The notes beneath the pieces are model-generated. The model worked only from the letters and a program-made list of their open reading frames with translations, searched no databases and was not told where the DNA came from. A stretch of 64,000 nucleotides of DNA from a virus, in the IMG/VR virus record IMGVR_UViG_3300021138_000016, positions 1 through 64,000 of that record; one strand, written 5' to 3'. The position numbers were made by a program, and so were the translations under genes. Shown in pieces: positions 6,823 through 13,102 of this stretch. Within the stretch, counting starts at the first letter, position 1. Each line of letters starts with the position of its first letter.

Positions 6823-6853
6823 TTGGTGGTTAATTTATTTCCCTGTACATTTG
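6823..6853 (+). promoter_or_regulatory. Rightward Bacteroidota-type promoter
   Basis: A -33 TTG at 6823-6825 (in TTTGG) and a -7 TACATTTG at 6846-6853 with a 20-nt spacer. It faces away from the leftward promoter. The two -33 regions form an inverted ACCAAA/TTTGGT pair about 30 nt apart over an A/T tract. It drives the 6880 operon. Confidence 0.75.
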
Positions 6854-6857
6854 CATT

Positions 6858-6879
6858 ATCACACTAAAAAAGAAATACA
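6858..6879 (+). promoter_or_regulatory. Leader shared with the dnaN gene
   Basis: ATCACACTAAAAAA followed by GAAATACA directly before ATG 6880 is nearly identical to the leader before dnaN. Here it sits just downstream of the -7 box and so would form the 5' end of the transcript. Confidence 0.4.
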
Positions 6880-7077
6880 ATGAGACACGAGAAAGTAATT
6901 AAAGGTACTGATGGGAGAGAATACACTATTAATGTGTGGGTACACGTTGTAAATAATAAGCCTTCATACTTAACAATATTAACTAATGATATGGGTTATG
7001 AAAGCACATATAAACCCACTCCAGCCGAAATACTAGAAGCGAAACTAGAATTGTGGAATAAAATTAAACCGTGTTAG
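6880..7077 (+). CDS. Hypothetical protein, 65 aa
   Basis: First gene of the rightward accessory operon, probably the most strongly expressed early product of this block. The first half is beta-like (Y-T-I-N-V-W-V-H-V-V), the second half an amphipathic helix (A-E-I-L-E-A-K-L-E-L-W). Unrecognised; a small protein of this size and position could act on host or defence targets, which is speculation. Confidence 0.6.
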   Translation: MRHEKVIKGTDGREYTINVWVHVVNNKPSYLTILTNDMGYESTYKPTPAEILEAKLELWNKIKPC

Positions 7078-7080
7078 TAC

Positions 7081-7263
7081 ATGACAGCAGAATCAATCTA
7101 CACCTTCATCGCAAAGCGTGACGGGATGCCAACTAGCGAAGCATTGATGCAAATGCAATTAGACCGCTATAAAAGATTAATGAAACACCCCCGTAGTGAT
7201 AAGCATAAGACTTATTTAAGAGAGGGGATTTATAACACTAAAAAAGTATTGAAAAATGTCTAA
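7081..7263 (+). CDS. Hypothetical basic protein, 60 aa
   Basis: A helical, Lys/Met/Gln-rich protein (S-E-A-L-M-Q-M-Q-L-D-R-Y-K-R-L-M-K-H). It starts 3 nt after the preceding stop and overlaps the next gene by 8 nt. Unrecognised. Confidence 0.55.
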   Translation: MTAESIYTFIAKRDGMPTSEALMQMQLDRYKRLMKHPRSDKHKTYLREGIYNTKKVLKNV

Positions 7264-7453
7264 CATGAACCATTGTATGTTTGAAAATACATACGCCGAC
7301 TTGAAAGATAGTCTTGAAAAAATGGACAATAACCACTACGATGATTTGTCCGAAACAGAACAAAAGTATTTTAAGTTATTGGTGAAACTTTGTACTAACA
7401 TAAGCGAAGGTTATCAAGAACAAGTTACTAAACTTTTAAAACAAAAGAAATGA
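7256..7453 (+). CDS. Hypothetical helical protein, 65 aa
   Basis: An acidic N-terminal two-thirds with a Leu/Val-rich helix (Y-F-K-L-L-V-K-L-C) and a basic end. It overlaps both neighbours by a few nt. Unrecognised. Confidence 0.55.
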   Translation: MSNMNHCMFENTYADLKDSLEKMDNNHYDDLSETEQKYFKLLVKLCTNISEGYQEQVTKLLKQKK

Positions 7454-7716
7454 CAAAAGAACAAATTGAACAAGTAATACAAGACACTTTTACCCAGTTT
7501 AAGGGTAGTGATAGAGGTGCTATGGTTCTAGCTTGTAGGCAACTATTCGAAACCTACTATACCCCGCTAGAGGAAAGCCATAGGGAGTTGGTGAAAGAAC
7601 TTGAACACCTGCTAAATGAATACAGATTGAAAATAAACGTAGGTAATGAATCACTTATCAAGTCTGCATTAACCGCATTATCTAACGCTAAAAATTTAAT
7701 AAATGAACAACGGTGA
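7450..7716 (+). CDS. Hypothetical helical protein, 88 aa
   Basis: Almost entirely helical by composition, with Leu/Glu heptad-like spacing from about residue 35 to 75 (E-L-V-K-E-L-E-H-L-L-N-E-Y), suggesting a coiled coil. It starts with an ATGA overlap and overlaps the following gene by 14 nt. Unrecognised. Confidence 0.55.
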   Translation: MTKEQIEQVIQDTFTQFKGSDRGAMVLACRQLFETYYTPLEESHRELVKELEHLLNEYRLKINVGNESLIKSALTALSNAKNLINEQR

Positions 7717-7903
7717 TAAAGTAGAAATATTACAAGGACAATTTAAAGGTGTTATCGGGAAGATAATTAATGATGATATGTTTATATGTTCTTGTTGTGG
7801 ACAGAAACCTTTATCAGCGCAAATAGAAATAAATTCAGAAACTCAAATATTCGTATGGAATAGATATTTGGATATTAAAAAATTAATCAATGAAACAGAA
7901 TAA
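7703..7903 (+). CDS. KOW-like small protein with a Cys cluster, 66 aa
   Basis: The N-terminus G-D-K-V-E-I-L-Q-G-Q-F-K-G-V-I-G-K-I fits a KOW motif, an RNA/protein-binding beta-barrel element of NusG and ribosomal proteins. A C-S-C-C-G knuckle follows near residue 29. Possibly binds RNA or the transcription/translation apparatus. The match is short, so function is tentative. Confidence 0.55.
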   Translation: MNNGDKVEILQGQFKGVIGKIINDDMFICSCCGQKPLSAQIEINSETQIFVWNRYLDIKKLINETE

Positions 7904-8297
7904 AGAAACCCCCACAATCGCTGAAATGAGCGAAGTAGTGGCAAAGTATATGGGATTAGAATATATTTCGTCAAAAGATTCAATAGATAGTTGGGGATGG
8001 TGGAAAAAAGGGAAATTCAAAGAGGGTACTGCTAACATCAGTCATGACTTTATATGTATTTCTACACATCAACTAGACTATCTCAATTGGAACAGGCTTC
8101 ACGAAGTTTGGGAGAAGGTGAGTGAATTTAATGTAGACTATTTGTCAGATTGTTGGGATTGGTCAGACAAAAAAAGTGCTATTGAAAAAAGTGCTATATG
8201 CCACAATAAACTCGAAACCCTCACAGCCTTATACAGAGCAATAATATTTATTAATCAATTAAAAAAAAACAAGTTATGCAAACAGAATACAATTTAG
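7890..8297 (+). CDS. Hypothetical phage protein, 135 aa (ABA-sandwich-like)
   Basis: Contains Trp-rich segments (S-W-G-W-W-K-K, Y-L-N-W-N-R-L, W-D-W-S-D) around helices of the type (H-E-V-W-E-K-V) seen in small alpha/beta phage proteins sometimes annotated as Phage ABA sandwich. The resemblance is by eye only. It overlaps its neighbours by 14 and 22 nt. Confidence 0.5.
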   Translation: MKQNKETPTIAEMSEVVAKYMGLEYISSKDSIDSWGWWKKGKFKEGTANISHDFICISTHQLDYLNWNRLHEVWEKVSEFNVDYLSDCWDWSDKKSAIEKSAICHNKLETLTALYRAIIFINQLKKNKLCKQNTI

Positions 8298-8854
8298 ATT
8301 TCCTGTTAGAAAATACAGGATGCTATAAGAAAAGTAAAGTAGAAAATCTCTTTCCAAAAGACAGAGAAGTAGTTAGCTACAAGGATATATTGCAAAGCAA
8401 TATTCCTCTTGAAGATAAGTACTGGTTCTTTTGCCATAGAGTTTTTACAGATAGTCAGAACAGACATCTTGCTATTAAAATAGCAGAAGTTGTTCTTCCT
8501 ATCTTTGAAGATAAGTATCCTGAAGATAACAGACCTCGTAAAGCAATTGAGGCTGCTAGGTTGTACCTAGCAGGTGAGATAGGTATAGAGGAGTTAGAGG
8601 CTGCTGCTGGGGCTGCTGCTAGGGCTGCTGCTTATGCTGCTGGGGCTGCTGCTAGGGCTGCTGCTTATGCTGGGGATGCTGCTAGGGCTGCTGCTTATGC
8701 TGCTGCTTATGCTGGGGATGCTGCTAGGGCTGCTGCTTATGCTGCTGCTTATGCTGGGGATGCTGATGCCTACAAAACAAAATTAACTAATATACTTACT
8801 AACTTTATCGAAAACAATTTAAAACAACAAGAAAATGCAAACAAAGACATTTAG
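8276..8854 (+). CDS. Ala-repeat protein, possibly Imm-5-like, 192 aa
   Basis: Residues 1-108 form a helical domain (P-L-E-D-K-Y-W-F-F-C-H-R-V, then V-L-P-I-F-E and R-P-R-K-A-I-E-A-A). About 60 residues made almost only of Ala, Gly, Tyr, Arg and Asp in short repeats follow (A-A-A-R-A-A-A-Y-A, A-Y-A-G-D-A). Proteins with this build are often labelled putative immunity protein Imm-5 in phages and Bacteroidota; I infer kinship from pattern only. The C-terminal 30 residues are polar. Function unknown. Confidence 0.6.
   Translation: MQTEYNLDFLLENTGCYKKSKVENLFPKDREVVSYKDILQSNIPLEDKYWFFCHRVFTDSQNRHLAIKIAEVVLPIFEDKYPEDNRPRKAIEAARLYLAGEIGIEELEAAAGAAARAAAYAAGAAARAAAYAGDAARAAAYAAAYAGDAARAAAYAAAYAGDADAYKTKLTNILTNFIENNLKQQENANKDI
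8599..8766 (+). repeat. GCT-rich tandem repeats in the Ala-repeat gene
   Basis: A low-complexity stretch built from GCT codons with interspersed AGG, TAT, GGG and GAT in higher-order blocks. The block encoding A-Y-A-A-A-Y-A-G-D-A recurs nearly identically near 8680-8720 and 8725-8765. It is prone to in-frame expansion or contraction. GC content stands out sharply from the AT-rich surroundings. Confidence 0.85.
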
Positions 8855-9278
8855 TGTGAAGGATGGTACACTTAGAATAGAGAATAACAATATTAATCTT
8901 CATTTTGACGGGAAAGATAAAACCACATTACCGTTAGCAAGCACAGATAGAAGTAAAATTGATTTACCTTTATATATCCTCCCCTCTACCCTTATCCGCA
9001 ATCAGACTGATGAGGAATTGGCAGAGAAGAAGTATCCTTATGATGGCAGAAGTCCAATAGAAGCACTTAAAAAAGGTTTCCTATCAGGTCGCAAATCAGT
9101 AGGTGGTGAGTTTCATTTGACAAAGGAACAAGTGAAGTCTATTTACTTTGCAGCTATGGACGGCAAAACATTTGAAGGAACTTTACAATCTTTAAAGCAG
9201 TCTATCTACCCTACTACAATCACAGTAGAACACGATGGAAACAATTATTATTGGGAAACTTTAAAAGCAGAATATTGA
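8835..9278 (+). CDS. Hypothetical protein, 147 aa
   Basis: The N-terminal 55 residues are beta-like (K-T-F-S-V-K-D-G-T-L-R-I). A basic helical region follows (S-P-I-E-A-L-K-K-G-F-L-S-G-R-K-S) and then a beta-like tail ending Y-Y-W-E-T-L-K. It overlaps the Ala-repeat gene by 20 nt. No family recognised. Confidence 0.55.
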   Translation: MQTKTFSVKDGTLRIENNNINLHFDGKDKTTLPLASTDRSKIDLPLYILPSTLIRNQTDEELAEKKYPYDGRSPIEALKKGFLSGRKSVGGEFHLTKEQVKSIYFAAMDGKTFEGTLQSLKQSIYPTTITVEHDGNNYYWETLKAEY

Positions 9279-9279
9279 T

Positions 9280-9486
9280 ATGGGAATAAGATTAGCATAT
9301 ACACCTGTTATGGTAGAACTTTTAAGAATAAAAGGAACTTACACACAATTAAATGTTCAATGGCCTATTGATTCAATTAGATGTATTGGGGATACATCAA
9401 TATATAAAACCCTTTGCTTCATCTACCCCAAAGGTAAACGCCCCGACTTAGGGTATCCAGTTAATAATAAAATTGAAGAGAAATGA
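9280..9486 (+). CDS. Hypothetical protein, 68 aa
   Basis: A small mixed protein with Pro/Gly in the C-terminal half (Y-P-K-G-K-R-P-D-L-G-Y-P). It starts 1 nt after the previous stop and overlaps the next gene by 4 nt (ATGA). Unrecognised. Confidence 0.5.
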   Translation: MGIRLAYTPVMVELLRIKGTYTQLNVQWPIDSIRCIGDTSIYKTLCFIYPKGKRPDLGYPVNNKIEEK

Positions 9487-9695
9487 GTTACAAACTATTA
9501 TCCCCAATAGAAAAGCTATTTGATAGTCATATTGGTAATTTTAAGTGTGTAAAATGTGGTGCAAAAGCACACACTTGTAACTGTTGGACTAAATGTAATA
9601 TTAAAGGCTGCACTTGGTCTTATGAAACAGGAACTAAATGCGGTAATCCGAAACACAATAAAACTAGTGAAAAAATGCACGGCAAAAAATATTAA
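9483..9695 (+). CDS. Cys-rich zinc-finger protein, 70 aa
   Basis: Residues about 22-53 hold C-V-K-C-G, C-N-C, C-N-I-K-G-C and a further Cys with His, enough for one or two zinc sites. The C-terminus is basic. An overlapping frame at 9556-9741 is a shadow. Nucleic-acid or protein binding is plausible but not shown. Confidence 0.6.
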   Translation: MSYKLLSPIEKLFDSHIGNFKCVKCGAKAHTCNCWTKCNIKGCTWSYETGTKCGNPKHNKTSEKMHGKKY

Positions 9696-9697
9696 TT

Positions 9698-10153
9698 ATG
9701 AGCAACTTGAATTTAATGATAGGGGATTTTATAAAAGGTAAGGGGAATGAAGCAACTTTCAAAGTTAGGGAAATATTTGTAGAAGGTATTTCTACCACTA
9801 TGAAGTACATGGATAAATATGTATTTATAGATAATGATAATATCCAACCTATCCCTCTTTCGCCAGAAGTGATGGAGAAGATTGAAAATATATCTAAAAA
9901 TGAAAATAGAGGTACTAGATACGGTTTTTTAGATGGTTATTACAATATTGACAGAGATACTGATTTAGTTGCTATTTTTGAAGATGATGGTTTATTATAC
10001 ATTTATACTTACGAGTATTCACACGAGCAATTTCAATTAGTTTGTACTTTCCAATACCTCCACCAACTCCAGCAACTAATACGATTATTAACAGGTAAAG
10101 AAATTGAAGTAAAAAATGAGTGCAGAAAGATACATAGTAAGAGATTGGCTTGA
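9698..10153 (+). CDS. Hypothetical Bacteroidota-phage protein, 151 aa
   Basis: The C-terminal segment Y-L-H-Q-L-Q-Q-L-I-R-L-L-T-G-K-E-I-E-V resembles a recurrent ending (LHQLQ.L...LTGKEL) that I associate with small proteins of Bacteroides phages. The N-terminus (G-D-F-I-K-G-K-G) is beta-like. Its end overlaps the next gene by 38 nt. Function unknown. Confidence 0.6.
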   Translation: MSNLNLMIGDFIKGKGNEATFKVREIFVEGISTTMKYMDKYVFIDNDNIQPIPLSPEVMEKIENISKNENRGTRYGFLDGYYNIDRDTDLVAIFEDDGLLYIYTYEYSHEQFQLVCTFQYLHQLQQLIRLLTGKEIEVKNECRKIHSKRLA

Positions 10154-10265
10154 CGGTAGTGTTAAAGAGTTTGATAATTTATCAGAAGCAAAAACTGACT
10201 TTGACAATAGTGTTAAATGTTCTGTGATAGAATGTGATTGTAGTCTTTATAAAGTAATTGAATAA
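10116..10265 (+). CDS. Short protein (49 aa) or N-terminal piece of an interrupted gene
   Basis: ATG 10116 to TAA 10263-10265 encodes an acidic peptide with three Cys (K-C-S-V-I-E-C-D-C). The same frame continues open for 83 codons after the TAA, so this may be the first part of a split or readthrough gene. The start overlaps the upstream gene by 38 nt. Confidence 0.5.
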   Translation: MSAERYIVRDWLDGSVKEFDNLSEAKTDFDNSVKCSVIECDCSLYKVIE

Positions 10266-10517
10266 GTTAAATTAGGGGTACTAAATGAAGATAATGTTAA
10301 ATATAAAGATAATAGTAAGCATTATAATGGTATTGATTTAGCACTTCAACAATTTGTTGGATTTTATCACGGCAAAAGAAATAATACTGATGTAGTTGGG
10401 CTTGTGTCAAGTATGGGGTTAACTAAAACAGAATGGGAACAAATTAAAAAGCAAGGCATGCCTACATATCTTTCTGATAGTGAAATAAAAGAAATTAATA
10501 ACTATTTTAAAAAATAA
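10266..10517 (+). pseudogene. 83-codon coding-like stretch with no standard start, in frame after a TAA
   Basis: In the same frame as the 49-aa gene, codons from 10266 run open to TAA 10515-10517. The translation is protein-like: G-I-D-L-A-L-Q-Q-F-V-G-F-Y, then S-M-G-L-T-K-T-E-W-E-Q-I-K and L-S-D-S-E-I-K-E-I. That tail is of a type common in small phage proteins. No ATG, GTG or TTG lies before codon 42, so it needs readthrough of TAA, an unusual start codon, or is a gene that has lost its start. The nearby ATG at 10285 is in another frame and stops after 18 codons. Confidence 0.5.
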
Positions 10518-10519
10518 CA

Positions 10520-10807
10520 ATGACTAATAAGAACCTTAAAGAAGTTAAGGTTAAAATGAAAACGTATATAGATTTTTTTGGCGATAGGTTATTAGATTCT
10601 ATATTGGCAGAACTTAAAATAATTACTAGACAATTAAGAAGTTTGAATAATGGCAACCTAAAATGTATAAAATATAAACACCGCCTTAAACGAGTAGTGA
10701 AGGGTAGGCATTGGGTGAAATATAAACATTACCACCCAATAACGCATTACAAGAACAAGCATCTATTTACAACTTATAGGGGTAATGTAGGGAACTACCC
10801 GTTTTAA
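10520..10807 (+). CDS. Hypothetical very basic protein, 95 aa
   Basis: The N-terminal half is helical. The C-terminal half is rich in Lys, Arg, His and Tyr (K-Y-K-H-R-L-K-R-V-V-K-G-R-H-W) with a strong positive charge, suggesting RNA or DNA binding. It begins 2 nt after the preceding stop. No family recognised. Confidence 0.55.
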   Translation: MTNKNLKEVKVKMKTYIDFFGDRLLDSILAELKIITRQLRSLNNGNLKCIKYKHRLKRVVKGRHWVKYKHYHPITHYKNKHLFTTYRGNVGNYPF

Positions 10808-10819
10808 ACATAACACATT

Positions 10820-11056
10820 ATGACAATCGAACAACAAGCAGAAGCGATAGTAGATAAGTATAAAAACTTATTAAAGACATCAGATTTACAAACTTGCTAC
10901 ACGGGAGATTTAGATAATGAAACAAGGATAACTGCCATCCAATGCGCTATCACAGAAGTAAAGGCGTGTATAGAAACGGCGAATGATAGTATTGCATTTA
11001 AACAAACTAAACGTGATAGGCTTAATGATATTTTAGTACACTTAAAACAAATGTAA
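10820..11056 (+). CDS. Hypothetical helical protein, 78 aa
   Basis: Begins with an E-Q-Q-A-E-A-I-V-D-K-Y helix of a type common in small phage proteins; the middle contains A-I-Q-C-A-I-T-E-V-K-A-C-I. A similar start occurs in the 70-aa gene at 15116. Function unknown. Confidence 0.58.
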   Translation: MTIEQQAEAIVDKYKNLLKTSDLQTCYTGDLDNETRITAIQCAITEVKACIETANDSIAFKQTKRDRLNDILVHLKQM

Positions 11057-11058
11057 TT

Positions 11059-11343
11059 ATGAAAACAGTAGTACAACAATTATTGGAATTAATCCCCGAT
11101 GCTTATGAAATTAAAGATTATATCTTTGAGAATGATGCAGATACAAAGATGCTAGATAGGTGGCTATGGGAAAAAATGTTTAAAGGGAAAGATTGGGTTG
11201 AGTTGGAAAAGCAGCAAATAATAGATGCCTATGGAAAGGGGTCTATTACTGCAACATCATTAATGGACAAGAAAGCTAGAGGCGAATATTTGAACGCCGA
11301 ACAATACTATAATCAAACTTACCCCAATGAAACAACTCATTAA
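11059..11343 (+). CDS. Hypothetical protein, 94 aa
   Basis: A helical, acidic protein ending in Y-Y-N-Q-T-Y, a tail often seen in small phage proteins. The centre has W-L-W-E-K-M-F-K-G-K. It starts 2 nt after the preceding stop, and its last 17 nt overlap a small membrane-protein gene. Unrecognised. Confidence 0.58.
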   Translation: MKTVVQQLLELIPDAYEIKDYIFENDADTKMLDRWLWEKMFKGKDWVELEKQQIIDAYGKGSITATSLMDKKARGEYLNAEQYYNQTYPNETTH

Positions 11344-11443
11344 ATTCATTCTCGGATGCTGTCTAATCTACTTTGCAGGACGGTTGAATAATTGGTGGAT
11401 GTTAGTAGTTGGGTGCTTGATTATATGTACAATAATAGAATAA
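11327..11443 (+). CDS. Small membrane protein, 38 aa
   Basis: An open frame from ATG 11327 to TAA 11441-11443 with two hydrophobic stretches: I-K-F-I-L-G-C-C-L-I-Y-F-A-G, and M-L-V-V-G-C-L-I-I-C-T-I-I after a short N-N-W-W turn. It is very likely inserted in the inner membrane. It overlaps the previous gene by 17 nt and ends 3 nt before the next. Role unknown. Confidence 0.6.
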   Translation: MKQLIKFILGCCLIYFAGRLNNWWMLVVGCLIICTIIE

Positions 11444-11446
11444 TTT

Positions 11447-11635
11447 ATGAAACGAGAAAGCGGTTGGTATTGGGTGAAGTTTACTAGTGACGATGAATAT
11501 GAAATTGCAAGATGGCTTAATAGTAGATTAGCTTGGCAAATAATAGGTAGTGGGCTTTGGTTTTATGATGATGATTTTATTGAAATTAATCCTAAAATAA
11601 TAATTCCCCCACAACAATCACCAGAAGAAAAGTAA
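11447..11635 (+). CDS. Small Trp-rich phage protein, 62 aa
   Basis: The start E-S-G-W-Y-W-V-K-F, then I-A-R-W and L-W-F-Y-D-D-D, and the Pro-rich end (I-I-I-P-P-Q-Q-S-P) follow a layout common in short phage proteins of unknown function (GWYWVK...W...G..I..P). It is 3 nt from the upstream stop. Confidence 0.6.
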   Translation: MKRESGWYWVKFTSDDEYEIARWLNSRLAWQIIGSGLWFYDDDFIEINPKIIIPPQQSPEEK

Positions 11636-11639
11636 AGTT

Positions 11640-11894
11640 ATGAAATTAGGACACAAACAAAAAGGAATATTAAAATTAATGGAAGATGGATGTTTTATAA
11701 ATTCTATTTTTGATTATACAGACTGCTCTACTGTAAATGTTTTACAAGATGATGATAATAATTATCACAGTAATATTACAAATAAAGAATTACAGGCTTT
11801 GATTAATAAGGGCTTATTTAATGAACATTACATTAACAAATCTATCAACATTGATATTCGTGAGTATAGGCTTAAAACCCCAACTGTAAACTAG
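11640..11894 (+). CDS. Hypothetical protein, 84 aa
   Basis: Last gene of the rightward operon; its 3' end overlaps the convergent nuclease gene by 23 bp. N-terminal K-Q-K-G-I-L-K-L-M-E-D-G and the centre N-K-E-L-Q-A-L-I-N-K-G-L-F suggest a small winged-helix-like layout. This is a weak impression; the function is not assigned. Confidence 0.52.
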   Translation: MKLGHKQKGILKLMEDGCFINSIFDYTDCSTVNVLQDDDNNYHSNITNKELQALINKGLFNEHYINKSINIDIREYRLKTPTVN

Positions 11895-12576
11895 GATAAT
11901 ATTGTAAGATAATAGCCTTTAGCTTGTCGATTGATATAGCTGCATCACTTGGCTTAGTACTAGTATTTGTAGGACTATTTAACCCTAACCACGCCAAAGT
12001 AAAGTGGTCGAATTTGACTACTTTAAAATAATAATCCGCTATATAAACTTGGTTGTACTTATGTGGGTGCGAAGTGCTGATTAATACACCCGTGTAAACT
12101 TCACAATCATATTTACTGCCAATACTATCAAATACTATTGCTTCTATATTTTTCCATTGTTGCTCATTGAACCACGATATTTGAAAGGCTGTATTAGTAG
12201 AAAACATCATAGTTTCCTCTGCTGCTATACTATCGAAAGACATTGATTGGTACGGGATTATATGACCGATGTCAACAGTATTATGCTTATCTCCCTTGTA
12301 TTGCTTATTGTAATTAGCATAGTCTGACTTGCTTACCGTTTGCCATTTAGATGGTATTAACGGGTCTTTATGGAACTCGGTTAATAAACTACCTTCACGC
12401 TTTAATTTTGGGCTATTATGGTGCGTAATCGTTTGAGTGTAGTGGTTTAGTATCCCTTGACAAAACACCGTATCAAATTGCACCGTATAGTACTTATGGT
12501 TAAGTTGTATCGTATGCTGCCCCCACGAGTTGACTACAATCACTAACCAACTGAAAAATAATAATGTTTGTTTCAT
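11872..12576 (-). CDS. Predicted exported DNA/RNA non-specific endonuclease (NUC1 type)
   Basis: Residues 1-20 are a signal peptide (K, a hydrophobic core, then S-W-G-Q with the Gln typical of Bacteroidota cleavage sites). Residue 105 is the putative catalytic His in D-I-G-H (102-105), where the beta-beta-alpha-metal nuclease family has D-R-G-H. It is followed by S-T-N-T-A-F-Q (126-132) and W-F-N-E-Q-Q-W (135-141), with Asn-137 as the expected metal ligand. The 234-aa length suits the family. The Arg of DRGH is replaced by Ile, so activity needs proof. It would act in the periplasm or outside the cell. It has its own promoter. Confidence 0.75.
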   Translation of the reverse strand: MKQTLLFFSWLVIVVNSWGQHTIQLNHKYYTVQFDTVFCQGILNHYTQTITHHNSPKLKREGSLLTEFHKDPLIPSKWQTVSKSDYANYNKQYKGDKHNTVDIGHIIPYQSMSFDSIAAEETMMFSTNTAFQISWFNEQQWKNIEAIVFDSIGSKYDCEVYTGVLISTSHPHKYNQVYIADYYFKVVKFDHFTLAWLGLNSPTNTSTKPSDAAISIDKLKAIILQYYPSLQLGF

Positions 12577-12581
12577 ATTTA

Positions 12582-12616
12582 CAAAGATAGTTTATAAATG
12601 ATTATATTTGCCCCAA
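12582..12616 (-). promoter_or_regulatory. Promoter of the nuclease gene
   Basis: The minus-strand -7 box TATCTTTG (12589-12582) lies 6 nt before the ATG, which implies a leaderless or nearly leaderless message. A TTG occurs 24 nt upstream (12616-12614), slightly longer than the usual spacer. The same -7 octamer drives the plus cassette at 51722. Confidence 0.55.
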
Positions 12617-12745
12617 CAGTACTTGGCAGCTTACCATTAGAACAGCTTACTGGTCAAGTCTTTTATTTAAGCCGACTTGGTTTTACCCGTTTGGTCTTAT
12701 CAAGCCGCAAAAAGTCCTCTGTTTTTTAACAGGGGCTTTTTTATG
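12603..12745 (+). ncRNA. Candidate small RNA between a -7 box and a strong terminator
   Basis: A perfect -7 octamer TATATTTG (12603-12610) on the plus strand is followed by about 100 nt with no credible reading frame. A strong intrinsic terminator then begins near 12709. The interval contains a CAAGTC/GACTTG hairpin and a repeated AGCTTAC. No clear -33 TTG is seen, so promoter strength is uncertain. Confidence 0.35.
12709..12742. terminator. Strong intrinsic terminator
   Basis: AAAAAGTCCTCTGTT pairs with AACAGGGGCTTTTTT (with one G-T pair and a small bulge) around a T4 loop. T runs on both strands make it potentially bidirectional. On the minus strand it would end the long late transcript that reads through 12880; on the plus strand it would end the candidate small RNA. 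Confidence 0.78.
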
Positions 12746-12789
12746 TCGACTATTCTGCTCATTTTACTTGCCATATTTTAATAAGCATC

Positions 12790-12866
12790 TCGGATATTTT
12801 CCGAATAGTAACCATTTAATTATCAATTTTGATAGTAATTTTGTTAATACATTATCAAAATTACTA
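12790..12866. repeat. Cluster of inverted repeats in the intergenic hub
   Basis: Three nested elements: TCGGA/TCCGA (12790-12804), TATCAA/TTGATA (12821-12834) and an 11-bp perfect pair TAGTAATTTTG/CAAAATTACTA (12833-12843 and 12856-12866). They lie just after the last late minus gene. They could be a binding-site cluster, an RNA 3'-end structure, or part of an origin. With the flanking elements they account for the 300-nt gene-free stretch 12577-12879. Confidence 0.5.
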
Positions 12867-12879
12867 TTATTGGGTGATA

Positions 12880-13089
12880 TTACGGCAACTTCATATAATT
12901 CTCTGCACGTTCTTTAGCTATCTTTTTATTGTCATCCTCAAACCACTGCTTTAATAAACTATCTTTTGAAATTGCCGACATTTTAACACCAGTATCATAA
13001 CCTACTTCTATACACTCCTTCATTAATTCAAGAAGCATAAACGTAGGATTATAACCTATCTTTTTTAATCGCTTTTCTGCTTTAGTCAT
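12880..13089 (-). CDS. Hypothetical protein, 69 aa, paralogue of the next gene
   Basis: I place the start at 13089 because the sequence from there (M-T-K-A-E-K-R-L) aligns with the start of the neighbouring 60-aa protein and gives a 13-nt spacer. The longer frame to 13143 would overlap the neighbour. The two share M-T-x-x-E-K-R-L, a Leu-rich middle with I/V-G-Y, and W-F-x-x-x-x-K-K near the end, so they look like a tandem duplication. Unknown function. Confidence 0.55.
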   Translation of the reverse strand: MTKAEKRLKKIGYNPTFMLLELMKECIEVGYDTGVKMSAISKDSLLKQWFEDDNKKIAKERAENYMKLP

Positions 13090-13102
13090 AGTTGTATTTG
13101 TT

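Noticed and set aside
10285-10341. ATG 10285 as start of the interrupted segment
   Set aside because: It is in a different frame and stops after 18 codons.
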